Assembly (NCBI GenBank): GCA_017460745.1
Contig: JAFUAL010000045.1
Span: 73,136 to 137,135, forward strand
Length of the DNA stretch: 64,000 nt
Reading direction: 5' to 3'
Source of the DNA: Bacilli bacterium
GTDB lineage: Bacteria; Bacillota_I; Bacilli_A; RF39; UBA660
The translations under genes were made by a program, and so were the position numbers. The notes beneath the pieces were generated by a model that searched no databases, was not told the DNA's origin, and worked only from the letters and a program-made list of their open reading frames with translations. Below are positions 17,594 to 26,090 of this stretch, piece after piece; the first letter of the stretch is position 1; every line of letters begins with the position of its first letter.

Positions 17594-19698
17594 TGTTAAA
17601 GGAAGCTATTGAACTCCAACAAAATGCAGTGTCAAAATTAGTAGAATTAATTGAAGAAAGAGATGAATTAACTTTTAGAGCTCCTACTGGTAGTGGAAAA
17701 ACATATATGATGGCTGATTTTATGAACAGAATACTAGATGAAAATGAGGATGTTATATTTCTAGTTTCTACTCTATCTAAAGGAAATTTAGCACAACAAA
17801 ATTTTGATAAGTTTCGAGAATATAAAGATAAAGGTAGATTTAAAAAAATAAATCCCTATTTAATATCAAGTGAAATAAGTGGTGAGGAATCATTATTTGT
17901 CCCTACTGATTATAATGTATATATCCTACCTAGAGATTTATATAAACAAGGTGGAAGACTTATGCAAGGAGCTATGGATAACTTTTTACAAATAATGACT
18001 TTAAATGACTGGCTTGGTGGAAAAGATAAAAAAATATATTTAATTAAAGATGAGTGTCATGTTGCTACAAACAATTTGGATACACTTTCAAATGATTACT
18101 TTGATAAAGTTTTAAATTTTTCTGCTACTCCTAAACTAAGAAGACGTCAAATTCCTGACGTAGAAATAACTGATACTGAAGCAGTTAATGCAAAACTAAT
18201 TAAATATATTGAATTAAGTGATGATGAAGATATTGGAGTAGCAATTAATAAATTTGAAGAAATTAAAGAAAAATACAGAGATTTATTAGGTGTTAATCCT
18301 TGCTTAATAATACAAATTTCTAATAAAGATAAAGCAGATTATGAATTAAATAACATCATTTTTCCTGAATTAAATAAAGCTGAACATCAAGACCTTAAAT
18401 GGATGTTAATTGTTGATAAGGATGATAAATGCGATACAAATGATACATTTAAAGCAAAAAAATTACCTGTCTCTAAATGGAAAGATTATGCTAAAGAAAA
18501 TTCTTCAACAATAGATATTATTATATTTAAGATGGTTATATCTGAAGGATGGGATATTCCTAGAGCATGTATGTTATTTCAAATAAGAGATACTCAAAGT
18601 AAGCAATTAGATGAACAAGTTATAGGTAGAGTTAGAAGAAACCCAAGATTATTAGATTTTGAAAGTTTATCTGATGAAGCACAAAAATTAGCAATGACTT
18701 CATGGGTATGGGGAATTATTCCTGATGATGGAAAGAAAGTTAGAAATGTTAAACTTTATGATGAACCAACTGATATTACTAATAATATTCAAATTAAAAC
18801 AACTGTAATAAATGATTTAAGTAAAAAGGTAAATTTCAATGTTGAAGAATATCTAAATAATAATGAAAATCATAATCATTATATGAGTATATTTGAAATG
18901 TTTAGGAAGTTAGATAAATCTGACAATGAAATCAAAAAGATGTGTTATGATTACTCTGATAATTATCAAAAATGGTGGAAGTTTAATGAAAATATTGATA
19001 AGATTAAAACCGAAAATGATAAGTATGAGTGTGATTACCTTACTAGTATGTCGTTAAGAAAAGATGATTCTGGTGAGGAAATAATATCGTCATTCCCTAT
19101 TTCAAGTATGTATGTTGATAATGGTAACTATGTTAATATAAGTGATTGGGTTTGGAAAAGAACTGATGGAGCTGATAAATTTGCTTTTGATAGCGAAGCA
19201 GAACGTGAATGGGCCAGCATATTAAAGGATCTATCTACTTCACATATTAAAAAGATTACTACAGGCAAATTGAATCCAAATAGTAAATTTTATAAAAAGG
19301 ATTTATTAGGAAATGATGTACCTGAAAGATTAGAAGAATATGATAAATATTTATGGGGAAAGAATTATATATCTAATTCAGATATTAAATATGAATATTA
19401 TTTAGATGGTATTCACTCATCATATCCTGACTTTGTATTAGTAGACAATGATAATAAATTACATTTATTTGAAGTAAAGAGTGTTAATTTTTCAAATGGA
19501 CAAAATGCTAATTTTGATTCAGAAGCCTATAAAAGAAAAGTTGATGAATTAAAGAAATGTTATTTAATTGCTTCAAGTCTTACAGGTCATATATTCTATC
19601 TACCTGTACAAAGAAATGATGTTTGGAATATAATAAAACTAGAAAATGGAACTGAAACAAATTTAACTATTGAAATGTTTAAAGAATCATTTGCATAA
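17593..19698 (+). CDS. res: Type III restriction-modification system, Res helicase-nuclease
   Basis: 701 residues. SF2 helicase motifs: Walker A APTGSGKT (30-37), DECH (153-156), SATP, SEGWD and QVIGRVRR. The C-terminus has the nuclease core SSYPDFVLVDN...LFEVKSVN (D...ExK, about 610-640). It uses ATP hydrolysis to move along DNA and cuts between two head-to-head sites with Mod. The TAATG overlap shows coupled translation with Mod. Both genes look complete, so element 1 should carry an active system. Confidence 0.93.
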   Translation: MLKEAIELQQNAVSKLVELIEERDELTFRAPTGSGKTYMMADFMNRILDENEDVIFLVSTLSKGNLAQQNFDKFREYKDKGRFKKINPYLISSEISGEESLFVPTDYNVYILPRDLYKQGGRLMQGAMDNFLQIMTLNDWLGGKDKKIYLIKDECHVATNNLDTLSNDYFDKVLNFSATPKLRRRQIPDVEITDTEAVNAKLIKYIELSDDEDIGVAINKFEEIKEKYRDLLGVNPCLIIQISNKDKADYELNNIIFPELNKAEHQDLKWMLIVDKDDKCDTNDTFKAKKLPVSKWKDYAKENSSTIDIIIFKMVISEGWDIPRACMLFQIRDTQSKQLDEQVIGRVRRNPRLLDFESLSDEAQKLAMTSWVWGIIPDDGKKVRNVKLYDEPTDITNNIQIKTTVINDLSKKVNFNVEEYLNNNENHNHYMSIFEMFRKLDKSDNEIKKMCYDYSDNYQKWWKFNENIDKIKTENDKYECDYLTSMSLRKDDSGEEIISSFPISSMYVDNGNYVNISDWVWKRTDGADKFAFDSEAEREWASILKDLSTSHIKKITTGKLNPNSKFYKKDLLGNDVPERLEEYDKYLWGKNYISNSDIKYEYYLDGIHSSYPDFVLVDNDNKLHLFEVKSVNFSNGQNANFDSEAYKRKVDELKKCYLIASSLTGHIFYLPVQRNDVWNIIKLENGTETNLTIEMFKESFA

Positions 19699-19707
19699 GA
19701 ATTAAAA

Positions 19708-19743
19708 AAACTCAAGATTTTATGTAATTATAATCTTGAGTTT
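19708..19743. terminator. Bidirectional terminator between res and the repressor
   Basis: Perfect 12-bp stem AAACTCAAGATT/AATCTTGAGTTT (19708-19719, 19732-19743) with flanking A and T runs, between convergent genes. Confidence 0.9.
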
Positions 19744-19745
19744 AT

Positions 19746-20006
19746 TTATATTCTATTTGGAACGTCTTTGTGAGTGTCGTCATATTTAAGTAATAAATAT
19801 GTTTCAATATTTAATGCTTTTGCTAATGAATCAATAGTTTTAAGTGAAGGGTCATAAAGTTGTCTTTCTAAATCAGAGATATATTTATCTGTTAATCCCA
19901 CTATTTCACTTAGTTTTTCTTGTGATATATTAGATTTAATCCTATAATATTTTAAATTTTGACTAAATACTTCCCTTATATCTATTTCTTTTTCTTTACT
20001 AGACAT
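19746..20006 (-). CDS. XRE-family repressor of element 1 (86 aa)
   Basis: Start at the ATG at 20006 behind GAGGTGG. An HTH_XRE domain (LKYYRIKSNISQEKLSEIVGLTDKYISDLER) covers most of the protein. It is divergent from the 20138 gene, with repeated operators between them, as in phage lysogeny switches. Its tail LKYDDTHKDVPNRI resembles the tail of the element 2 repressor (LIKYDANHKTSFNRI), so the two are relatives. It probably keeps the element silent. Confidence 0.85.
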   Translation of the reverse strand: MSSKEKEIDIREVFSQNLKYYRIKSNISQEKLSEIVGLTDKYISDLERQLYDPSLKTIDSLAKALNIETYLLLKYDDTHKDVPNRI

Positions 20007-20034
20007 TTCTACCACCTCATAATAAAATTATATA

Positions 20035-20125
20035 AGTATGACTTTGAGAAAATAACCTAGTACCACTTTGAGAAAAATTGATTTTATGTTATACTTTTAT
20101 TATATCAAAGTTTCACTTTGATATA
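20035..20125. promoter_or_regulatory. Operator-promoter region of element 1
   Basis: Two direct copies of ACTTTGAGAAAA (20041-20052 and 20065-20076; the AGTA-containing flank is also repeated, 24-base period) and a perfect inverted repeat TATATCAAAG/CTTTGATATA (20101-20110, 20116-20125). A promoter TTGAGA-16-TATACT (20068-20073, 20090-20095) places its -35 inside the second copy. The shared core is CTTTGA. Probably the binding sites of the adjacent repressor. Confidence 0.7.
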
Positions 20126-20137
20126 TGGAGGTGTGAT

Positions 20138-20551
20138 ATGGCATTAATGAAATGTCCTGAGTGTAATAAAGAAATAAGTGATACTACAAATGTATGTATT
20201 CATTGTGGATATAAAATAGGAAATAATAGTCAAATATATATACATCCATTTATTAAAAAAATTGTGCCTATCATATTTGTATTATTGGTAATATTTATTA
20301 TAATAAATATAAATAAAAACAATGAAAGTGATAGTTCAGATAATTTAGTTAGTTGTGATGACCTTAGTTATTTTGTTGATACTTCAAAAACTAATTATGC
20401 TAATGAACATGGTTATAGTATTAATAAAACAAGTTGTGAGTTTGCTGGCTATATAAAATATACTGATACCGGAGAATATGGAATATCTATTGCTTGTGAT
20501 TCACCGAACAAATTATATCATAAGACATTTAAATATAAATGTAGTAAATAA
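20138..20551 (+). CDS. Zinc-ribbon membrane protein (137 aa)
   Basis: ATG at 20138 after GGAGGTG. The N-terminus MKCPECNKEI...CIHCGYKI is a four-Cys zinc ribbon, followed by one membrane helix (IVPIIFVLLVIFIIINI) and an extracytoplasmic domain with four Cys. It is the first rightward gene from the repressor-controlled promoter. Similar zinc-ribbon/TM proteins are common on mobile elements; function unknown. Confidence 0.65.
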   Translation: MALMKCPECNKEISDTTNVCIHCGYKIGNNSQIYIHPFIKKIVPIIFVLLVIFIIININKNNESDSSDNLVSCDDLSYFVDTSKTNYANEHGYSINKTSCEFAGYIKYTDTGEYGISIACDSPNKLYHKTFKYKCSK

Positions 20552-20572
20552 AATATAAAGGAGGAATAAGTT

Positions 20573-20803
20573 GTGATTAATAAAAAGGATGTTATAGAAA
20601 TTAAAAATGGTGTAATACCCTATGATAAGATTAAAGACCAAAAAGATATTACTTTTGTAATAATAACAAAAGATGAAAAAGTATTAGAAGAATCTATAAG
20701 AGCAATTACAAAAGTTAAAGAAGATTATAAAGATAAAGACTTTAATGTTGTAATATCAAGTAGCTATGAGAAACTTTATACACTTAGTAATGGTAAGTTT
20801 TAA
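20573..20803 (+). CDS. Hypothetical protein (76 aa)
   Basis: GTG start behind AAAGGAGGAA. Small alpha/beta-looking protein (ITFVIITKDEKVLEESIRAI) without a recognised domain. Probably co-transcribed with the zinc-ribbon gene; a terminator follows at 20807. Confidence 0.6.
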   Translation: MINKKDVIEIKNGVIPYDKIKDQKDITFVIITKDEKVLEESIRAITKVKEDYKDKDFNVVISSSYEKLYTLSNGKF

Positions 20804-20806
20804 TTG

Positions 20807-20832
20807 AGATAGTATAAATTACTATCTTTTAT
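20807..20832 (+). terminator. Intrinsic terminator
   Basis: AGATAGTA (20807-20814) and TACTATCT (20820-20827) with a 5-base loop, then TTTATTTTG. Confidence 0.8.
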
Positions 20833-20876
20833 TTTGTACTTTGTTTATATATTAATTATGATGTTAGAGATAAAGT

Positions 20877-20906
20877 CTGATAGTATCTGATAGCATTTGA
20901 TAAAGG
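20877..20906 (+). repeat. Three 10-bp direct repeats before the excisionase-like gene
   Basis: TCTGATAGTA, TCTGATAGCA and TTTGATAAAG stand head to tail with a period of one helical turn, ending at the ribosome site of the 20918 gene. Such phased repeats are usual binding sites for excisionase-type proteins or for a plasmid Rep protein. Confidence 0.6.
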
Positions 20907-20917
20907 AGGTATTAATT

Positions 20918-21286
20918 ATGGACCAATGTTATAAAATAAAAGACCTATCAAGGATGACAGGAATTCCTTATATTACTTTATATAGAGAATTAAAAGATTG
21001 TCATTTAACTGGTTTTAAAGTTCGAGGAGCATGGTATGTATCAAAAGCCGACTGGTTATCATATCAATTTATACATGTATTTCAAGGTCTAGGAATAGAT
21101 ATGAAAGAATATATGAGACAATTAAAAAAAGAGAGAGATGATGCAATGAAGGAAATAATCGAAGCAGTTAATAAAAGTAAAGTATTAAATTCAAATAAAG
21201 AAGAAAAAATTACAGATGTAGAAAGAGAAAACGACCCATTATATCAATGCTTATTAAAAGTGTTTGAACCATATATGCAAAAATAA
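20918..21286 (+). CDS. Excisionase-like HTH protein (122 aa)
   Basis: ATG at 20918 behind AAAGGAGG. The first 50 residues (KIKDLSRMTGIPYITLYRELKD...GFKVRGAWYVSKADW) are a MerR/HTH_17-type winged helix of the kind used by excisionases. The rest is helical and charged. It is preceded by three phased 10-bp repeats that it may bind. It may steer recombination toward excision or control transcription; large serine recombinases usually use unrelated directionality factors, so this is uncertain. Confidence 0.65.
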   Translation: MDQCYKIKDLSRMTGIPYITLYRELKDCHLTGFKVRGAWYVSKADWLSYQFIHVFQGLGIDMKEYMRQLKKERDDAMKEIIEAVNKSKVLNSNKEEKITDVERENDPLYQCLLKVFEPYMQK

Positions 21287-21307
21287 ATAATATTTAGGAG
21301 ATGAATT

Positions 21308-21562
21308 ATGTATAGTAAGTTAATATGTATTGACAATGATAAAGATGTTCTTGTTTATAGTGATGGGGTTGCTGTTGTTATTATTGAAAAAGAAAATTTG
21401 TTATCAAACGAATTAGAAAGATTAAATATTAAATTAATAGATAGAAATCGGGAATCAATAGGTTCATCAAATGATAGGTATAAATTTATTTTAAATAAAA
21501 TATTGATGCTTCCTAAAGATAAGCTAGATGAAATAAAGAAATTAATTAATCATAAAGAGTAA
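21308..21562 (+). CDS. Hypothetical protein (84 aa)
   Basis: ATG behind TAGGAGATG. No known domain; a beta-rich N-terminus (LVYSDGVAVVIIEKENLL) and a Lys-rich C-terminus. It ends an operon closed by the terminator at 21613. Confidence 0.55.
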   Translation: MYSKLICIDNDKDVLVYSDGVAVVIIEKENLLSNELERLNIKLIDRNRESIGSSNDRYKFILNKILMLPKDKLDEIKKLINHKE

Positions 21563-21612
21563 AATTCTGGTGTACATAAAACATTTGATTATCATTACAT
21601 TATAAATTAATT

Positions 21613-21641
21613 AAAAACGGGCTCTCAAAAGCTCGTTTTTA
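21613..21641 (+). terminator. Intrinsic terminator
   Basis: 10-bp stem AAAAACGGGC/GCTCGTTTTT (one G-U pair) with an 8-base loop and a U tract within the 3' arm. Confidence 0.85.
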
Positions 21642-21702
21642 CGTTATATTTGTAATAGAAACTATTTTTATGTTTTTTATTACAAAGAGGAGTGATTAGA
21701 TT

Positions 21703-22326
21703 ATGGAATATTGTAGTAATGTTAAAAGAGGATATTGCAGGTGTTCTCTGGATGAAAAAAGAGATATGCAAAGTGTTAATCATCAAATTGAAGAATTAAA
21801 AAAAGCTGGTGTACCTGAAGAAAATATAGAATATGAATATATAAGTGGTACTAAAGAAAATAAACCTAAATTACAGGAATTACTTAACAAATGTAATGAA
21901 GGCGATATTATTTATTGTTATGAACTTAGCAGAATATCAAGGTCATTTAAAGACTTCTTTAATACAGTTCAAATTTTAAAAGAAAAGAAATTAAAATTAG
22001 AATTATTACTTAATGGTATAAGTGTAGATTTTACTAGAGATAAATTAGACCCATTTACTGATTTCTTTCTAAATATTATGATGGCTTTTAATAGTCTTGA
22101 AGTTGAAGTTATAAGAGAAAGAGTTCGTTCTGGTTTAGAAGGCGCTAGAAGTAAAGGAAAAATATTAGGTAGACCTAAACTTACTAAAGATGATATACCT
22201 GATAAATTTTATAGAAAGCTTGATTTATTTAATAAAGGTGAAATTAATAAAACTGAATTTGCTAATGTTATGGGTTGGTCTAGACCTAAATTAAATAGGA
22301 TTCTTGAATTAAATAATGTTAAATAA
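21703..22326 (+). CDS. Small serine recombinase (resolvase/invertase family)
   Basis: 207 residues with an ATG after AGAGGAG. The catalytic domain starts GYCRCSLDEKRDMQS (nucleophile Ser in the RxS motif) and includes YCYELSRISRS, the LEVEVIRERVRSGLEGARSKGKILGRPK helix-E segment (read in parts), then a short C-terminal HTH (KTEFANVMGWSRPKLNRIL). This is a Pin/Tn3-resolvase size enzyme, different from the two large recombinases. It may resolve multimers of the element circle. It is convergent with the next gene. Confidence 0.9.
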   Translation: MEYCSNVKRGYCRCSLDEKRDMQSVNHQIEELKKAGVPEENIEYEYISGTKENKPKLQELLNKCNEGDIIYCYELSRISRSFKDFFNTVQILKEKKLKLELLLNGISVDFTRDKLDPFTDFFLNIMMAFNSLEVEVIRERVRSGLEGARSKGKILGRPKLTKDDIPDKFYRKLDLFNKGEINKTEFANVMGWSRPKLNRILELNNVK

Positions 22327-22333
22327 TATAGAA

Positions 22334-23518
22334 TTACTTTTGTAAGTTTGTAAGTTTCTTTCTATTAGTTTTATCATATTTATCTTTACATTTTTTCACA
22401 TTTTGCCATTTTATAAAATTTGGAACTGACGATGATTCGTCTTTTTCTAATGCAGATAATTCATTTTGAAATAGTTGTTTTTCTTCTTCATTTTTAATTC
22501 TTTTAATATGATTTTTAATTAATTCTTTTATATGTTCACAACAATAATTAGTTCCGTTGTTAGCAGGTTTACCGCATTTTTCACATTTTATTTTATTAAC
22601 AGAGAATAAATTAAGTAATGATTCTAAACATATACGTAATACTGTATGGTGTATTTCCGATTTCTTTGTAAAAGCATTAGGATCATAATCTGATAAGTTC
22701 ATAATGTTAGGATTATACTTATTTACTCTTAATTCAGGGTATGGTATATCAATCATATTCAAGTATATAGCTAATACTATATTAAAGTTGATAAGATAAC
22801 TTGTTATTTCATTTATAAAAGTAATATTTATTTTGTGTACATATTTGTATTCTATTTTATTTATATCAAGCTCATTATTTTCTTGATATTGAAATGCTTC
22901 TTTTTTAAATCTCTTATATAAAGAAGGAAATGTTTCAAGTTCTTTTTCAAGTTTTTGATACATATAACTTCTATTTTTATTATTTGCTAATTTTTTTAAA
23001 GTATCGTTTATATTATTTATTAAATAATAAGTTAAAGCAGTATTAATAATTGGATATAATTCAAATATGTGTGCTTCTCGATATTCTTCACAAGTACCTA
23101 GTTTTATATCATCATATACATAACTATTTGCCGTTTGAATACCGTAAATGTTAAAAAATTCTATTATTAGTTTTTTTACATCGTTAGATAAAATTATATT
23201 TTTTATTGATTCATCATATTGAAATAATTCGTCGGTAAAATTCATGCTATATAATTTTGAAAGTTGTTTACTATTTTTATCATATTTAGTGATTAATTTG
23301 TCGATAGTATCATTTATTATAATTGGCTTTTTATTTAAATCACTTATTGCTTTTCCTATATTATTTATTGAATCTTTAATATCTAGAGTATTACATTTTT
23401 TAGTTTCAAGCCTTTTTATTTTTTCTCCCAATACTAAAAGTGAATCAGGAAAATCTATTTTACCTATGCTATATTTCTCATATTCTATTGTTTGTAATAG
23501 AATTTTTTTATTATTCAT
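22334..23518 (-). CDS. Hypothetical protein with C-terminal zinc-finger-like motif (394 aa)
   Basis: Start set to the ATG at 23518, which follows AAGGAGG; the ORF runs 44 codons further upstream without a site. A long helical protein of unknown family. Near the C-terminus it has CEKCGKPANNGTNYCCEH, a probable zinc knuckle, then a very basic region. It is transcribed opposite to the rest of element 1 and divergent from the replication genes, so it may be regulatory. Function unknown. Confidence 0.65.
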   Translation of the reverse strand: MNNKKILLQTIEYEKYSIGKIDFPDSLLVLGEKIKRLETKKCNTLDIKDSINNIGKAISDLNKKPIIINDTIDKLITKYDKNSKQLSKLYSMNFTDELFQYDESIKNIILSNDVKKLIIEFFNIYGIQTANSYVYDDIKLGTCEEYREAHIFELYPIINTALTYYLINNINDTLKKLANNKNRSYMYQKLEKELETFPSLYKRFKKEAFQYQENNELDINKIEYKYVHKINITFINEITSYLINFNIVLAIYLNMIDIPYPELRVNKYNPNIMNLSDYDPNAFTKKSEIHHTVLRICLESLLNLFSVNKIKCEKCGKPANNGTNYCCEHIKELIKNHIKRIKNEEEKQLFQNELSALEKDESSSVPNFIKWQNVKKCKDKYDKTNRKKLTNLQK

Positions 23519-23559
23519 AATCTTCCTCCTTTTCCGAATTTTTCCGATACTATTTAATC

Positions 23560-23735
23560 GCTTTTTACAGGTTATTTTTTTTATGAAATAATTAATGCGT
23601 GCACAGGAAATAATGTCATTTGTGGTTGTGATTATTTCTTTATAATGCAAGTTGTCGTTAATGACATTTATTGTATATTAAAGCCACTTAAAAGTCTATT
23701 GGTATTTTTCACCAAAAAAAATAGACTTATAAGCG
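23560..23735. other. Inverted-repeat-rich divergent region before the replication genes
   Basis: AAGTCTATT (23692-23700) pairs with AATAGACTT (23720-23728), with GGT/ACC inside, and GAAATAAT/ATTATTTC and AATGTCATT/AATGACATT pairs lie upstream. It holds the promoters of the two divergent genes and could also be the element's replication origin; the sequence alone does not decide. Confidence 0.4.
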
Positions 23736-23759
23736 AGAAAAAAATAGTAATTAAGGAGG

Positions 23760-24260
23760 ATGCTGCAATGTACGATTCTCGCTAATACATTTGTAGTAAA
23801 GAAAAATATGGAAGAAACATTAAAAAATGGAGAATTAACTGAAAAACAAATGAGACGTTTGGAGATTTTAAGAAATTACAAACAAAACGAAAGAGCTAAA
23901 GGTTCTTATAACCCAGAAGAAGGAATATATGACGTTATTATTAGCAATATATCGTTAAGAGAAAATATTAATGGTAATCCTTTTATTCAAGTTATGTGTC
24001 TTAATAAAGATAAAAAAGGATGTAAACGTTTATATGCTAGTTATTATCTTACTGATGGTACCGATGATTCTAGTATCACAGAATTGAGATGTCTATTAAG
24101 TGAATATGAACAAGATGATTTTAAAGATGAAGAAGTAATAAATGATTATTCTATTATGGAACGCATGCAAGTTTTAATTGGAGAAACAGCTCAAATTGTA
24201 ATTGAAAATCAAGATGGTTTTATGAACGGAAGGCTTTATAGGGAAGTTCCTAGTGAATAA
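23760..24260 (+). CDS. Phage-type DNA-replication accessory protein (possible ssDNA-binding, 166 aa or shorter)
   Basis: The core GIYDVIISNISLRENINGNPFIQVMCLN...LYASYYLTD resembles small single-strand-binding-like proteins that precede phage polymerases. The start is unclear: the ATG at 23760 touches its own ribosome site (AAGGAGG), while the best-spaced ATG (23768) opens only a five-codon frame. Another in-frame ATG is at 23808. The gene overlaps the polymerase start by 8 bases, so they are coupled. Confidence 0.6.
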   Translation: MLQCTILANTFVVKKNMEETLKNGELTEKQMRRLEILRNYKQNERAKGSYNPEEGIYDVIISNISLRENINGNPFIQVMCLNKDKKGCKRLYASYYLTDGTDDSSITELRCLLSEYEQDDFKDEEVINDYSIMERMQVLIGETAQIVIENQDGFMNGRLYREVPSE

Positions 24261-26088
24261 TCTTATATTTTATGACTTTGAAGTATTCTATCAAGACTGG
24301 CTATTTGTAGCTAGTCTTGATGATAACTTTATTATTATACACAATAAAAAAAGTGATTTGGAGACTTTTATAAAGAATCATATAGATTACTGGTTTGTTG
24401 GATACAATAATTATCGTTATGACGACTTGATACTTTCAGATATTTTAAATGGAAATAACCCATATAATCTTAGTAAAAAAATCATTAATTGTGATGAGGA
24501 TGATAATACTTATTGTGTTACCTTATTACCAAATTTTAAAAGCTTAGATTTATCGCAAGATATAAAAAGAGAAAATAATAATAAACGTATAAGTCTTAAA
24601 AAAGTTATGGGAAATTTAGGAATGTCTATTATTGAAAGTTCTGTATCTTTTAGTATTGAGAGAAGTCTTACTTTAGATGAATTAGAAACTATAACAAAAT
24701 ATTGTTGTAATGATGTTTTAGGTGCTAAAAGATTATACGATTATCGTAGTCAATACTTTGAGGCTAAATTTGCATTAATAAAAGATTTTAATTTACCTAT
24801 CGAAACAATAAAAGTTGATGAAAACAAATTAGTATCACTTATATTAAAGTGTAAAAAGTATAATGAACCACGTGATTATCTATCAATTAATTATTGTAAT
24901 AATATCAATTTTAAATTAATACCAGATGAAGTTTTAGACTTTTATGCGAATATTGAATACAACTACTTTAATGGAACTGATTATTATGATGCTATCAATA
25001 ATAGTGGTAATGTAATTGTTAAAAACAAAAAAATTGGTAAATATAAAACTAAATTATTAGGAGTACCCGCTGTATATGGTTTTGGTGGACTACATGCTTG
25101 TACTAAAGCAAGAATGTTTGTGAATAACATAATGCAAGTAGATGTTAAATCTTATTACCCAACCCTAATTATTAATAATCATTTTTATAGTAGGTCTTTT
25201 GATAAACCAGAATTATATGACTACATATACCAGAAACGATTAAAACTAAAAGAAATTGATGAAGTAAGGTCTGACGCATATAAACTAATTTTGAATAAGG
25301 TTACGGGTTGTATGAGAAGTAATCAGATTATGCAAGATTATCATAATGGGAATAATATTGTAATAAATGGTCAATTAATACTTACACAATTAATTATAGA
25401 ATTAGGCAAATACATTATTTTGCTTCAGGCAAATACTGATAGTATTACTTTTAAATATAATCCTAAGAATTATGATGAAATAATTAATATTATAAATGAT
25501 TTTGAAAACAGATTTAAGTTGAAATTTGATAAAGATAGAATTAAGTTTTTATATCAAAAAAATATTAATAACTATTTCTTAATAACTGAGGATAATGAAA
25601 CAAAATTTAAGGGACAAGATTTTAAAAATTATGAATCTAATAAGTCGATGTATTACAGTAATAGTCGTAGTATTATTAGCAAATGTTTAGTTGAATATTA
25701 TAAATCAAAAACACCAATAGAAGAAACAGTCTATAAATGCTATGAAAACAATGAAATTGAAAGATTCCAATTAATTGTTAGCTATGGTAAAACATACGAT
25801 AAATGTTTTTCTGAATATAACGGACAACTTATAGAGCAACCACAAAAAATCAATAGAGTTTTTGCTGTTAAAGATATTAGCTATGGATATATTTATAAAT
25901 GTAAAAAGGTTGATTTACCCAAAAAATGTAAAAACATATTTGAGTATAACGGAACATTTTATCAAAGAGAAAAAATGCCAAATTCGTATGACCATTGTTA
26001 CGTTTTTAATGATTCTGTGGATAAATTTGATAAGTCAATGTTAGATTTAGATTATTATATTAATCTTTGCAAAAAGGAGTTAAGGTAA
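24253..26088 (+). CDS. Family B-like DNA polymerase with 3'-5' exonuclease domain (phage/plasmid type)
   Basis: 611 residues from a GTG at 24253 inside the end of the previous gene. The N-terminus [13 protein letters not shown] is a DnaQ-like Exo I motif. Polymerase motif A is [12 protein letters not shown] (Asp297), motif B is [10 protein letters not shown], and motif C is ANTDSITF (Asp396). It is followed directly by a helicase gene. Together they form a replicative module of a type seen in phages and phage-like plasmids. An independent replicase in an 18-kb element suggests autonomous copying after excision. Confidence 0.82.
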   Translation: MNNLIFYDFEVFYQDWLFVASLDDNFIIIHNKKSDLETFIKNHIDYWFVGYNNYRYDDLILSDILNGNNPYNLSKKIINCDEDDNTYCVTLLPNFKSLDLSQDIKRENNNKRISLKKVMGNLGMSIIESSVSFSIERSLTLDELETITKYCCNDVLGAKRLYDYRSQYFEAKFALIKDFNLPIETIKVDENKLVSLILKCKKYNEPRDYLSINYCNNINFKLIPDEVLDFYANIEYNYFNGTDYYDAINNSGNVIVKNKKIGKYKTKLLGVPAVYGFGGLHACTKARMFVNNIMQVDVKSYYPTLIINNHFYSRSFDKPELYDYIYQKRLKLKEIDEVRSDAYKLILNKVTGCMRSNQIMQDYHNGNNIVINGQLILTQLIIELGKYIILLQANTDSITFKYNPKNYDEIINIINDFENRFKLKFDKDRIKFLYQKNINNYFLITEDNETKFKGQDFKNYESNKSMYYSNSRSIISKCLVEYYKSKTPIEETVYKCYENNEIERFQLIVSYGKTYDKCFSEYNGQLIEQPQKINRVFAVKDISYGYIYKCKKVDLPKKCKNIFEYNGTFYQREKMPNSYDHCYVFNDSVDKFDKSMLDLDYYINLCKKELR

Positions 26089-26090
26089 TT

